Positions 1 through 10,828 of a stretch of DNA of 64,000 bases are shown here, piece after piece. Below the pieces are notes generated by a model that searched no databases, was not told where the DNA came from, and saw only the letters and a list, made by a program, of their open reading frames with translations. A program made the position numbers and the translations under genes. This DNA is from Hyalella azteca (Eukaryota; Arthropoda; Malacostraca; Amphipoda; Hyalellidae). The stretch is from NCBI RefSeq assembly GCF_000764305.2, contig NW_025937381.1, positions 1-64,000 of the forward strand, written 5' to 3'. How positions within the stretch are numbered: the stretch's first letter is position 1; the number at the start of each line of letters is the position of its first letter.

Positions 1-943
1 GACTGTTTTCAAAAGAAGCCATTTGCTCTCTGCCAGCAGACAAACATCACAACTCGAGGCTATAAACTTTTCCTCCTTTGATCATCAGGATTCAAAGCAG
101 GCAAAGATTAGGCCGTGCTTGCCGGCAACACGATTGCCTTTCGGGAAAAAAAAATTTCGGACGCTCAAGTTTACATGAATTTTTTCCAAGAGTTTTGGTC
201 GGAATCAGAATCAGATGAGCGCCGTTCTTCACACGCGGGGTGTTGTTTGGCCGGGGATTTGGTTCTGATGAAATTCGGGATTGGTAATCAGGAAATTCAG
301 ATCCATTCGTTTTTTTTCTTACTTCGAGTTTCCAGACAAAACATACGGCAGTATAACGCTATAGAAACTCGACCAATACTTCAATTCTTCGAAACCTATT
401 CATTCTGTATTCTGAGCGGCTTAAAATATTTACAGTATCAATGACGTCGTACAATAAACACACAAAAAATTAAATTATATGGAAAAAGCCGAGAAATACC
501 TCAAAATTCATTTAAATATTGCTCGTTTTTCTAAAGAAGAACGTAAAATCCTATCGGAAATCTCCAGTTGCATCAGTTCACAACTTTATGAGAAAAATAT
601 AACACACTTTTAGCTATGAAAAAGCCTTGATTCATCAAGACAAAGTTCACGAAGCTACGTCAATAGTAAAACAGCATTTGATTGACTTTATATTCCATGA
701 TTTCCATAATCACAATTATTCTTTTTCTACAGCGAAATTCATTTTAGAATCAAATTTGTGTTTATTATTGTCTATTTTGCCTTTTTTATTGAAGACTTTG
801 GCTTGGTAGGAAATTTCTAGTGAGGTCTGACTGGCTTCGAGACGCTTCTGGCCAATCTGATCCTGGACGTCGCTCCCATGTTTCCGGCGCGAGGTTACGG
901 CGCTGAGAAGGCAGAGCGGGAGTGACCTGTACACTTCACCTAG
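1..943. other. AT-rich DNA, no recognisable gene
   Basis: Short open frames exist on both strands, the longest being 109 codons from a GTG at 115 and 72 codons on the minus strand ending at 716. None has a convincing start, splice sites or a family motif. The segment at 830-934 is locally GC-richer and its minus-strand frame looks protein-like in its first 45 codons, but there is no ATG and no good donor. I treat it as unassigned. Confidence 0.5.
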
Positions 944-1160
944 CCTGGAACCATACTCTCAAAACTCGCTATGCGAACGTAAGTACTTACGCTCTATTTT
1001 CTTGTCTATGATTGGTGGATACTTTCAAAGCTCGCTAAGTGAACGTTAGTACTTACGCTCTATTTTCTTGTCTATGATTGGTGGATTTTGCTTAAAGGGC
1101 CGTCAATGATTGGCTGATAAACTTACGATCTCTTAACTTTTCCGAAAGTATGGTCCCTGG
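944..1160 (+). mobile_element. Short inverted-repeat element, family A, copy 1 (internally duplicated)
   Basis: The ends are near-perfect inverted repeats: ACCATACTCTCAAAA on the left and its complement AAAGTATGGT on the right, inside a looser CCTGGA/CCCTGG frame. The body contains the palindrome GTAAGTACTTAC and the phrase TTTTCTTGTCTATGATTGG. That phrase and its neighbour occur twice here (about 965-1025 and 1030-1085), so this copy is longer than the other two. No coding capacity, so it must be non-autonomous (MITE-like). Related copies lie at 3376-3524 and 5272-5420. The target-site duplication could not be fixed by eye. Confidence 0.7.
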
Positions 1161-2512
1161 AGCCCGTCTGTTGTTATTGGGTCATAGAGAACGGCTTTCA
1201 GTATTGAAATAAATTGTGTCCCGACAAACTTAAAATAATTGATCACTCAATTTCCGCGGCGGGGTCTAGCTTTCGGGGTCTAAATTCTTGGAGCGTTATA
1301 TTTTAGGGTTTATACTTCTGATAATTATCAATAAGACGCCCAAGATGGAATACGAGTTAATTACAAGTTATAAACGATGCAGTGAAAGCCTGTAAACTTT
1401 TAGCGCAATAATGTTCCTAAATATACTTTTAAAATTGAGTCAGATAATATTTTGACAACAAACCCCGAGCTGAAGTCTTTTCAGTGTTGTGAAATATTAC
1501 GTGAAATGTTGTTGACAATGAATTGTGCAACATTTAATATTGTAATTCATTAATTGACTGTGTTTAATTATACTGAAAATATGCTCCTCGCTAATGACTG
1601 ACTGAGTCGTGTAAAGTTAGATGAAAGTCTTACGTGTAATTACAAATTAAGTTGCTGGTACAATTAAAAACGGAAAATAGTTAAACACCGCTCACTGGAG
1701 TGTCTCTTTATCAGCAGTGAAAAGAAATGCTTGAAATTAGAAAAAATTATCTAATTTAATGAGAACAATCAAACAAATTATATTTAAGTTATTCCTCCCG
1801 GTTAACTATTAATATGGAAATAAGGCTCACAATTAAGGTAGCTGTATTCACGACACAGGCTCGTGCATTTATAGCGCCTCAATAAATCACTGGAAGATAG
1901 ACATGTCTCTCTTGAGGGCAAATGTAGCCTTAAAATGTACTGCTCTTCAGGGAGCACGTAACGCCTACGTTTATTGCTAGGAAATACACGTGTTCGTCGT
2001 TTATTTCAAATCCTTTGCGAACTTTGGGGGCCAGGCATTTCCATATTAATGTGATAAATTATTGTACCTCCTGCTTTCACCAATGAACGTACTGACCTTG
2101 TTCATATAGCATTTAATGCACAACTCACAGTATCTACTGCACGATATATTAAATAACAAGCAAAAAATACTAAATTATGGCTGCATTCTTCGAAAAATCT
2201 CCCTAAAAGTTTATGAATGAAGTGCATACTATATAATAAATGAATAACCATTCATAGAATAAATAGGGCGAGATATTTATAACGTGCTTTACCTAAAATA
2301 TTGTTTAATTCAGTTGACTTATCGACCTTTCGGCTGTAGCCAAGGTCTCTCACGGGAACACTCATATACCTTCCATGATATTAACGACGTGGGGAAGTTT
2401 CTTCTTACATCAATAAATAAATCTCAAAGTTTGTAAGCTCAAAGTTAATCTCATAAAGTTTATCTCCACACAAAAAGTTTGCTATAAACAAGTTGGTTGT
2501 TTTTACTGGCAG
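1161..2512. other. No gene or repeat recognised
   Basis: AT-rich sequence with short runs and no long open frame, tandem array or transposon terminus that I could identify. It may be intronic or intergenic. Confidence 0.4.
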
Positions 2513-2650
2513 CGCTGCGGACTCAAGTGTAGCAAATCAGGCAGTGAGATCCACCGCCCTCGGAAGGGTCGTTCCCAGACCAGCGACGACCCTCACAAGA
2601 GGGCGAAGACTCCACGCTCTGTGGAGCCAACTTTTACATCTCCTTTGTGA
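2513..2650 (+). CDS. Candidate 3' terminal exon, basic Ser/Arg/Lys-rich tail
   Basis: A pyrimidine-rich stretch ending TTTTTACTGGCAG (AG at 2511-2512) forms a good 3' splice site. From 2513 there are 45 codons open to TGA at 2648. The peptide starts RCGLKCSKSGSE and continues through RKGRSQTSDDPHKR to end TFTSPL: basic, serine-rich and hydrophilic, like a disordered cytoplasmic or nuclear tail. A second plus-strand frame from an upstream GTG is also open but reads less like protein. A 39-bp tandem repeat begins inside the last codons. No family is recognised and no upstream partner exon was identified. Confidence 0.35.
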   Translation, partial: RCGLKCSKSGSEIHRPRKGRSQTSDDPHKRAKTPRSVEPTFTSPL

Positions 2651-2716
2651 TGAAATAATGGTGCTGGAACTTTTACATCTCCTTTGTGATGAAATAATGG
2701 TGCTGGAACTTTTACA
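2631..2716. repeat. 39-bp tandem repeat, 2.2 copies
   Basis: Two almost identical 39-bp units (2631, 2670) and the start of a third that stops at the ambiguous base at 2717. The first unit overlaps the stop codon of the candidate exon at 2513-2650. Confidence 0.85.
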
Positions 2717-2717
2717 N

Positions 2718-2781
2718 CTGTATAATTATAAGCAAGATGTGCAGTAGCTCTGTATAATTATAAGCAAGATGTGCAGTAGCT
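2718..2781. repeat. 32-bp tandem duplication
   Basis: Two exact 32-bp copies begin immediately after the N at 2717. The N sits between two unrelated tandem repeats, which suggests a poorly resolved or gap-filled junction. Confidence 0.85.
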
Positions 2782-2783
2782 CT

Positions 2784-3375
2784 GCATAAACTGTTCACAT
2801 TTCCAGTTCCCGAGTGAATTCATTCGATCTGCTCGCGGAAGTTACGTTTTTTTCGGAATTCATTATTTAAAAATCTAAGTCCTTCGAGCGTTGTTTTGTC
2901 ACTATACTGATTGAAAGCTCTGTAAACATTTAATTTTGCAGTAGCACTTTAAACTTTTGTTCTAAAGTCAAGCCAAAGTTCAGTCCCAGTACTGTGAAAT
3001 TAGCGATTGGGAGAGATTAAAATTAATTTTAATTCGTCATCGTTTACTATTTAGCTCAGATTTCATTTATTTTATAATGATTTCTGCTCAACTCCGGCAT
3101 TAGAGTTCCATTTTAATACGACTAGCACTGATGCTCCCATGCCTGTTCTCTGCATGAGCTCGTTAATTGAAATAAAATCTTGGTAACGTCGAAGCCTCGC
3201 GCTTGCGGAATGTTGATGTAAAGAAAATACGTTACGCGGCTGAGAATACAGCTGTTGCTTACTCCACTCAATATTTATTCTGGAAATGTTATACTTTCGA
3301 ATTTATCCATGAGCAAGATTAAATTTTTATTTGAGGAGGTCACACTTAATAACAAGGCCGCAACTGTCAAATCAG
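2784..3375. other. No gene recognised
   Basis: AT-rich sequence with no convincing exon, array or element end. Confidence 0.4.
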
Positions 3376-3524
3376 CAGGGGCCATATTTTCAATACTCGC
3401 TAAGTGAACGTAAGTACTTACGCTCTATTTTCTTGTTTGTGATTGGTGAATTTTGCTTGAAAGGCCGTCAATGATTGGCTGATGAACTTACGATCTCTTA
3501 ACATTTTTTAAAGAATAGGCCTGG
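3376..3524 (+). mobile_element. Short inverted-repeat element, family A, copy 2
   Basis: Left end CAGGGGCCATATTTTC and a degraded right end resembling AAAGAATAGGCCTGG. The body shares the GTAAGTACTTAC palindrome, the TCTATTTTCTTGTTTGTGAT phrase and the CCGTCAATGATTGGCTGAT phrase with copies 1 and 3. About 149 bp, no coding capacity. Confidence 0.7.
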
Positions 3525-3573
3525 CAGGTCGATGGCTGTGTGTGTCGCTTGAAGGCGGAGTTACTTAAAGATT

Positions 3574-3659
3574 ATGGCCGTTACATCGGTGGCCACAGGA
3601 TGGCCGTTACATCGGTGGCCACAGGAAGGCCGTTACATCGGTGGCCACAGGATGGCCGT
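3574..3659. repeat. 26-bp minisatellite, about 3.3 copies
   Basis: The unit is rich in GGCC and ATCGGTGG. On the minus strand each unit reads CCACCGAT|GTAACGGCC, so a GT donor-like site recurs every 26 bp. An inverted partial unit follows at 3660-3682 and can form a hairpin with the array. Confidence 0.85.
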
Positions 3660-3724
3660 ACGTAGGCCACCGATGGCCACCTGATAACAGCGCATTATAG
3701 AGGATGCCTGAGGGCCGTAGAGCT
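3637..3724 (-). CDS. Candidate short exon abutting the 26-bp array
   Basis: Reading down from 3724, the sequence follows CTCCTCATCGACCAG, a usable acceptor. It is open for 28 codons and ends at CCGAT|GTAACG. An in-frame ATG gives MRCYQVAIGGLRTAILWPP, a mildly hydrophobic peptide. The donor lies in the first minisatellite unit, so exon end and array overlap. The exon is short, GC-rich and partly self-complementary, so chance is a real possibility. Confidence 0.2.
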
Positions 3725-4099
3725 CTGGTCGATGAGGAGAGTTATCTTCTAAGAGGGACTTGATTATTGACTTGGATGATAATGCTAAAGCTACGAATTA
3801 CGAGCCCAGGTCAGGGAGAAGCCGTGGCTAGGGAGGAGTTAAATGTATAATACTCGGGTCAAATGAACGTGAACAAATAACATTTTATTATTATATTGTA
3901 GACAGGGCTCGCGAAATAATAGTGAACATGGTTCCCCGCATTATACCGGATACGGCCTGCAATTATGCCGGGTTATTCCAAACGATGGACACTATTTAAT
4001 AAATTGGTATATATATAAGTGCAAATTCAAAATTAACAATATATACCCCAAGAAAAGAGAAAAACTAAAATTTTTTGTTGTATATTTATAAATGTTCAA

Positions 4100-4258
4100 A
4101 ATGTCCTTGTCACCTCTAGAAGTGACAATCAGTCACTTCCTGAGCGTTGGGTAGGACGCATAGGAAATAAAGATCAGGCTCTACACTTCTGGCCACCGAG
4201 ATCACCTGATCTCACCCCATGTGACTATTTCTTATGGGGTTACGTCAAGGAAGCTGTT
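4100..4258 (+). pseudogene. Mariner/IS630-type transposase C-terminal fragment
   Basis: A frame open from about 4100 reads WVGRIGNKDQALHF (4148-4189) and then WPPRSPDLTPCDYFLWGYVK from 4190. The SPDLTPCDYFLWG segment is the hallmark around the last catalytic acidic residue of IS630-Tc1-mariner DDE transposases; the D of PCD is the expected third catalytic residue. A full transposase has about 340-400 residues, and only the last part of the catalytic domain survives. After KEAVYV the frame enters a 29-bp tandem repeat that destroys the C-terminus. No start codon, DNA-binding domain or earlier catalytic aspartates were found upstream, so it cannot be active. Confidence 0.85.
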
Positions 4259-4345
4259 TACGTACGTCCCGCCTCTACCAGCAACTCTGTTTACGTCCCG
4301 CCTCTACCAGCTACTCTGTTTACGTCCCACCTCTACCAGCAACTC
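4253..4345. repeat. 29-bp tandem repeat inside the transposase relic
   Basis: Three copies of a unit containing GTTTACGTCCCGCCTC, which translates as VYVPPLPA in the transposase frame of one copy. The unit derives from the transposase gene itself, so the expansion happened after insertion. Confidence 0.85.
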
Positions 4346-4763
4346 TGTTTACGTATAACTTACTAGATGAAAATGAGAGAAATGTCGCCTCTTTAAAAAG
4401 AAATAAACTAATGTTCTCTCTATTTGCACTCCACTAAATTTATGCCCACTACTAAATTTGCCGAGACATTCAATGCAACATAGTTTTGTTGAATCTCATG
4501 CCGTTTTTGTACGCAAATAATCTATATTCACACATAAATTACCCATTAAAACACGGCGAGCAGATTGTATCGTTTGGCCATAGAGCACAAATCTCAGGCC
4601 ACGGGCAATCAGGATCTACGTCTCGCAATCCTATTGTAGGCACGACGGATTGCAGGATCTGATTGTTCGCGAGGACAATCTCCGGAGCAGCGATGCTGAC
4701 GGGGATGTAGAGGACGAACTGCCACCGTTCGGTATGGCGTCACCAATAACAAATTAGATCTGT

Positions 4764-4884
4764 ACTCACTGCAGTGAGTGACAGACCGCATTTTCTCGTC
4801 GACCCCGTGACGTGAAGTCACGGACGGACGGACGGACATGACGAGCACAATAGCGCATTTAACCCATAAATGAGAAAATGCGCT
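4764..4884 (-). mobile_element. Hairpin-forming short element, family B, copy 1
   Basis: It contains a perfect 16-bp palindrome ACTCACTGCAGTGAGT (4764-4779) next to GCATTTTCTCGTCGAC. At the far end is the inverted partner GAGAAAATGCGCT (4872-4884). Between them lies a short CGGA/ACGG microsatellite. The same arrangement recurs inverted at 46066-46239, so this is a dispersed non-coding family with terminal inverted repeats AGCGCATTTTCTC. Confidence 0.7.
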
Positions 4885-5271
4885 ATAAAGGCAATAACTT
4901 GGGATCCTGAGGTAACAACTGTGCATTAGGATTGAAATGAGCTAAAATTATTTCTATTTAAGTTCCACTATTTAATGCATTCTATTTTTATATCCTATAA
5001 TACCTTTAAAAACCGCACATGATAATAATTTGCACAGGAATTTTCAAGGCGTAACTAAACCCACTTGAGTTTCGCTTGAGCCACTTACGCCCTCCATATC
5101 AGCACCTCTGCAGAGTTTTAATTTCAAGGAAAATCCCCAATAAACAAATAATAATATAATTTCAAGAGAAAGACTGCAAGGCGCGCGTCAGACTCGAGTT
5201 TGTTTCAATTAGGCGGCTCAGTACATCCTAATTTTGCCGCTCATTTCTGACGGCAAATGCAGTGAATCTGC

Positions 5272-5420
5272 CAGGGCCTATACTTTCAAAAAAAGTTAAG
5301 AGATCGTAACTTCATCAGCCAATCATTGACAGCCTTTCAAGCAAATCCACCAATCATAGACAAGAAAATAGTGCGTAAGTACTTACGTTCACTTAGCGAG
5401 TTTTGAAAGTATGGCCCCAT
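5272..5420 (-). mobile_element. Short inverted-repeat element, family A, copy 3
   Basis: Minus-strand copy. The ends are GGGCCTATACTTTCAAAA and TTTTGAAAGTATGGCCCC, an almost perfect terminal inverted repeat. The body holds the GTAAGTACTTAC palindrome and the CCAATCATTGACAG phrase. Length about 149 bp. Confidence 0.75.
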
Positions 5421-5475
5421 GCGGCTAAGATGCCTGCATGCGGCATTTATAAGCCTTGGTCTACACACGGAGGAA

Positions 5476-5658
5476 TTAATGGGTAATGTTGTACAAATAG
5501 TGACACGGTTGCATGACCACAGCACAAGCATAGTACAAACTTAATTCTCCTATTGCTGCACCAAACAGGGTAAGAATGTTCAACACAAGGGCGAAAAATC
5601 CAACATCATTTGGACCAAGACTCTTACATTGCTCTGAGTGTGGGTGCCCGGGAGACAT
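5476..5658 (-). CDS. Candidate exon encoding a transmembrane segment
   Basis: A real ATG at 5658 opens 60 codons to a stop at 5476. After a hydrophilic start (MSPGHPHSEQCKSLGP) comes NDVGFFALVLNILTLFGAAI and then ELSLYYACAVVMQPCHYLYN, a long hydrophobic stretch fitting one or two membrane helices. Codon use is protein-like through most of its length. CACCCACACTCAG inside the frame could instead be an acceptor, making this an internal exon. No consensus donor was seen. No family is recognised. Confidence rests on composition only. Confidence 0.35.
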   Translation of the reverse strand: MSPGHPHSEQCKSLGPNDVGFFALVLNILTLFGAAIGELSLYYACAVVMQPCHYLYNITH

Positions 5659-5745
5659 GAAAATTGTTCAGAAACTGCTTGTTTTGAAGGCCTATCAATA
5701 ACTGAGTCAATTATCAAGAGTACATCGTCATCGACGGACTAAAAA

Positions 5746-5825
5746 TTGACATCCTTTATTTTGGAATTGATTGACATCCTTTATCATTGATTGACATCAT
5801 TGACATCCTTTATTTTGGAATTGAT
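5746..5825. repeat. Irregular tandem repeat of a 17-25 bp unit
   Basis: TTGACATCCTTTAT recurs three times with partial copies between, giving a small disordered array. Confidence 0.75.
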
Positions 5826-8198
5826 GGTGGATAAATAAATGGATAGGTACTAAAGTTTCCTTGCCGAGATTGGTGCGCTTAAAATTTAATTGTTTGCTGA
5901 TAATAACTAAACGAGCTTCTATGAGGCAATACATTGAAAAATTTTAGAATTCGACGTACTTTTTTATATTTCAAAACTGTTTTGGGAGTAATTACGCACC
6001 AACGACACTATGAAATATAAACATTAAAGTTATCCATTTCGTAGCTCAAAATGGTATGCCATAAGTGAGTAAAATAAGACCTTAGTTATGTTTGTCTCAT
6101 AAGAAATCCGCAGTAATTGATCCTTAAAGTAGAAAATTCTCATCGTGGCAGCTTTCATTAGCGCAGTTTCAGCGCAACAAACATTCGTGATTTTTGAGCA
6201 GGTTACCCAGTAAAGCGACGGCTTTTTTAATCAAAGCGTTTTTAATCGCGAGACTCCCCTTCACGTTCTGTACTGCAACAACCCTACCTTCAAATTACTT
6301 AATGAGGTTATAATTATTCATTACGTGTAAGCTATTTTAATTAAAAGCTTAGATTAATTGCTTTTCTAACGTATTTTTGCCATTTAACTGTTCCAAAGTA
6401 CGTTTTCAATGGAAATTCCACCGTTTCAAATACGAATTTTTAAAGTTAAATTCCTTGAAAAAACATAAAAAATTAACAAGGTATATATGGTCGTTTATTG
6501 TAAAAGTAATATGAACAATATACACCGAAAATGTAATTTCTAGATACATTTTTCCCTCTATATACGAGTATGTATCTACAGCACCATATTGAAGTGGTTA
6601 TATAGACTCCACTTGAAGCTGGGGATTAATATTCATGCATTCCTTGATGAAAGGTGTTATTAGGGTAGATTATTATTATTAGGGTAGATTATTATTATTA
6701 GGGTAGATGAAAGGTAAATTCAATGAATAGTTTCACGAATTCAGCGTCTCACATTGTTTTTATTGGTGAGTTGCGAGCAAGTGTTGCTTGCTACTGCTGT
6801 ACAATGACCTGAGTATCCAAGTAACGAATATGTTTAGCCTAGTTGAACCTATTGACAGCGTCAATACTATGTCTGCACTATGATCAGAATTTTCCTTCAC
6901 TCCCTAATTAAAGACAATGAGTATAAAAGTATCAGGTAGAAATATAATGTCATCTCTTCGTATGGCGCGCCTGGATTACCTAAATGATTAGAGATGTTCA
7001 AAATGGCATCAATTATGAACGAATATAAACTCTAATGATCACAAACATTCTCATTTGCTTTGTTCAATTTTCTGGGATGTCACCGCGATGCCCGAGGAAA
7101 AGTAAATTAAATTTGTTCCTGTACCTCGAGGGCCAAAGCTCAATGTAATCTGAGAGTCTCACTCACTAACGCAGTTGACTTGACATAGAACTTAACACCG
7201 ACTTGTGCGTAGAAGCGTTTAAGGCAGCTAGCAACGTTAGAGGCTTGTGCAAGAATTTCTAGCAGAGTCACTTCTGGATGCAAATGTTGACTACACACAA
7301 TAAGGAATGGATATGATAAATATTACTGTATTCTAAGAGATATCTTCAAGTACCGCGCCCTTTATTTTTTCTTCTTCCTTATAAATTCTAGCTAAAATTC
7401 AAATTCTTTTATCCGGATTATAACGTTCATTATACTCAATTGCTAATCATTCTCTATTACCTGAAATACTGTTTAATAGGAAATTTCAATGACCCGCAAT
7501 GATCAAAGTTGTAGTCCAGTGTTTCCAAGGACCCAGGGACCATTAAACGAAATGTCCTCGTCTTATCCATCTCCTTACAAAGAGCTTCTGGGCACAATTA
7601 ACCCTTTGCGAGGAGCATTTATGGGCTGGCAAGCCTTGCCTGAGGCTTTTTATGTGCTTTTAATGACAGCTCGAGGCTCCCGTGCACTCACAAACTTGTG
7701 CCAACTTCAGCTCCTCTAAATGAGATTCGCTGGCTTGGACCTCACAAAAAGTTTCCTCTGACGAATTCGAGAAGTGACGCGCGGCACAATTCGAGGCGTA
7801 CTAAAGGGACTACAAGTGAAACTAGCGGGAATTTGATGTTAAAGTGTCATTTAGAGAGGGATGAGTGATGCTTACGACCGTGGAGTGCGATTTGAAACAG
7901 ATGGATTCGTTTTCGGGAAGCAAGAAGCGATATTGAAAACGACAAGAATCACTTCCCCAGACAGCATTTGACGCTCAATCGGACTACATAATGGTAATAA
8001 GTACAGGATGCATTCATATTTCATGCCAGAAAATTTCAAAAAGACCGTCAAATTATCGGCCTTTCTAAAATGAATGCACCATAAATAATTCTGGTAAAAG
8101 TTTGTCAACACTGCGCTTCTGTGCAACGGACGGCGCCTTCCTTTACGACCCGAGAAACGGAGAGCAGCGAGCGATGACCAGCGAGACCAGCAAGTTTT
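5826..8198. other. No gene recognised; one small array
   Basis: AT-rich DNA apart from a 19-bp repeat at 6656-6710 and a locally GC-richer stretch at 7490-7760. A 76-codon plus-strand frame in that stretch starts at a real ATG (7489) but shows no motif, signal or splice sites. Confidence 0.4.
6656..6710. repeat. 19-bp tandem repeat, about 2.9 copies
   Basis: Units of TAGGGTAGATTATTATTAT repeated head to tail. Confidence 0.85.
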
Positions 8199-9094
8199 TT
8201 AAGGGGAGCGTCTGCCTAAAAATCGAAAATTTTGACTTTTTCGGTTTTTATACTCATCTTAAAGCTTAAATTCTGACGCATCTAACGGTACTAAAACCAT
8301 CTCTGTGCGTTGATTTATGCGTTTACGACAGAGTGCGAAAGGGTTAGGGGTGGTGGAGTTCTTCAACATTAAATATAGGCCGAAATTACCGGTAGCACAC
8401 TTAAATAGCTAGTCTGAACACGCTGTGCTTAAGTTATCCGTCTGCAGTCGTACGGGCTGGTTCTCGTGCCGCGGTTCACACCATCTTTGACAGAAATTGA
8501 GCTCAAATATCGTCTAGTCTTGCAACCTTGCACCCTTGAATGTCTTTTTCGAGGCGCGCGCGACTTTGTCGGGCCTTACTGAAAAGTTAACTTATAGTCA
8601 CTGCAAACCTATCTCCTCCTAGAGTTTTAAAGCTACAACAATGAGAGATATACCGTTCGATTCGGAAAGAAAAGATCTACAACTGATGTGGAGCTTTTTT
8701 TCAGGTTCGTTATAGTTGGGATTTTATTTTGCAAAAAGGGGGCGGGGGAGGGGTGAAATTGGAAAATTTCGAAAGAGTTCGGAAAAAATGCTCCCACACT
8801 CACAAAAATGAGAAATTCGAAAAACCCTCTACATCAGTTGTAGATATGGTCTTTACGCATCGAATGATCTGTGTCTCGATGTTGTAGTTCGGAAATCCTA
8901 GGAGGAGATAGATTTCTATAGTACCCCCTTTTGTCAGTTTTCTATGAATTTCACGTTTTCTTTCAATTTTTCGAAAAATTCATAGGAACAAAAAAAAAAA
9001 AAACAGAATTCCGTGTTACATACGTGTATCAAATTTTAAATCGATCCGTCTGTTGATATCCCAGATATTTTTTGGGGCAGACGCTTCCCTTTAA
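8199..9094. mobile_element. Non-autonomous TIR transposon with TTAA flanks and internal fold-back
   Basis: The left end is TTAA (8199-8202) then GGGGAGCGTCTGCC. The right end is GGCAGACGCTTCCCT then TTAA (9091-9094). The two ends are inverted complements with two mismatches, and both are flanked by TTAA, the target site duplicated by piggyBac-type transposases. The 888-bp body has no transposase frame. Inside, an inverted pair of about 87 bp (8606-8693 and 8828-8914) shares CTATCTCCTCCTAG, CTACAAC and ATCTACAACTGATGT and could form a long stem. Assignment to piggyBac rests only on the TTAA and end structure. Confidence 0.75.
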
Positions 9095-9171
9095 GGCAAC
9101 CTGCTTGTAGGGTTGCATTCCGTATCACCAATACGAAGATTACCTCAAAATGGCTTGCAAAAAAAAAAAAA

Positions 9172-9471
9172 TCTCTAGAAAACCTTGACCGTAATTAATC
9201 CTCGTCGCATTGGAATTGATTCGAAAAAGTTTGAGAATTCGTCGAAGGCCAAAGTTAATTCAAGGAAACTATCTGAATGCTGAGTTCCATTGATCTGACT
9301 AGGCAATGGCTGCTCATCAGCGAGTATAATTTCCGATCTCTCTCGTCTGGGGACAGGAATTTTGTCCAGGGGAAACGAATTTCCGTGGACAAGAGATTCG
9401 TAGACGGCAAAAAGTTGACGTGTGGTATCAATAAAGACATTTGCAGACAAATTAAGTCCACGATTTAAACA
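9172..9471 (-). CDS. Open frame on both strands; possible exon
   Basis: The minus strand is open for about 97 codons ending at 9175, with protein-like codon use: FIDTTRQLFAVYESLVHGNS, then SEIILADEQPLPSQ and LELTLAFDEFSNFFESI. It lacks an in-frame ATG near its start. TTCCTGTCCCCAG (about 9340-9352, minus) is an excellent acceptor inside it. The plus strand is also open from 9277 to 9468. Strand and boundaries are therefore uncertain, and no family is recognised. Confidence 0.25.
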
Positions 9472-10489
9472 GATTTAACTTAGGGAAAGTCGTTCAATAA
9501 AATAACACCCTGACTATTCGCGTTCTAAATGCTTTGCTACAAATTCTAACATGATTAATGCTCACATGTTCAGTGCTTAAAGATGCTCATTTCATACTTT
9601 AGTGTATCTCTGCTACTGCTGCTATAATTCTTCTTCTGACCATCTATGGTTGCGTTCCTATAATTTGTTTATGATATGCTCCATGTTTACAAATCCAATC
9701 CACTCGCCCGTATTGAACACGAATTTGATGCACAACAATTTTATATAAAGCTAATTATTCCGGTGAACTGAACGAGAAATTCGATCGTTGGCCTATGGGT
9801 GATTCGATCGTTGGCCGATTCGCACCCTCAACGTCACACAAACTCGCTTATTTCACGATAAGATTGTTGCCCAAGAAATATAAATGCTGAAAAATACACA
9901 TCAACATTTCCTTTGATAAGAAACGTATGAAGAAAAATAGGCATTCAAATTCAAAAAATCACTGACACGTATAAAATTGTTATAGCTTACGTTGGCTTCC
10001 GACTCAGGAATATAAATGCAGTGTTTACTTATACCACTCAAAAAGAACTGGGTTCTGTACACGTGTCGAATTTGGTTCGCGGCAATAGAACCCATAGAAG
10101 AAAAACTGCATTCGTGTTTGCATCATTTTGTAGACTAGTACCCTGACTTGCCAAGAGCTAAGTTTAGCGTACAAGCTTTAAATTAATAACACACAACCGA
10201 CTTACAATAATAACAATTCTTAATAACAATTGAGAATGGAATTCGTTTCCATATTTGTTAGAGCCGCATGCAGAGCCGTTTACATATTGCAGACGCGTAT
10301 TTATTTTTTGCTTGCTATTAAACTTATGTGTAATTAACGTACTCTCGAAGATCGTTTGAACCAGACACCACGATATCTGCTTCGTAGAATAAATAAATAA
10401 ACATGCTGACTCACAGCTTACTCAGTTCGATATGAACAGGCAGACGTTAACCGAAGTAAAGCATTTAATAATAACACAAATAGTAGAGT
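9472..10489. other. No gene recognised
   Basis: AT-rich, with only a small local duplication of GATTCGATCGTTGGCC (about 9780-9820). Confidence 0.4.
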
Positions 10490-10828
10490 CAAGTGCACAC
10501 TGAACAGGTAATAACATCACCAAAAAAACGATTTAGGTACTCACTTTGCAGACTGGACAGATAATAATGTCATAAAAAAACAGATTTAGGTACTCACTTT
10601 GCACACTGGACAGCTTATAATATCACAAAAAAACAACAGATTTTTGTACTCACTTTGCACCCTGGTCAGTTAACAATATCACCAAAAAAAACAGATTCAG
10701 GTACTCACTTTGCACACTGGACAGCAAATAATATAAAAAAACAGATTTAGGTACTCACTTTGCAGACTGGACATTTAATAATATCATTAAAAAACAGATT
10801 CAGGTACTCACTTTGCAGACTGGACAGC
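10490..10828. repeat. About 55-bp minisatellite, 6 copies, each with a minus-strand splice donor
   Basis: Six units. On the minus strand each contains a version of CTGTCCAGTCTGCAAA followed by GTGAGTAC, and then a T-rich run. The first copy in minus-strand order is the 3' end and donor of the candidate first exon at 10908-10812, so every later unit carries a duplicate of 16 exon bases plus a consensus 5' splice site. Five copies read GTGAGTACC and one GTGAGTACA. Confidence 0.9.
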
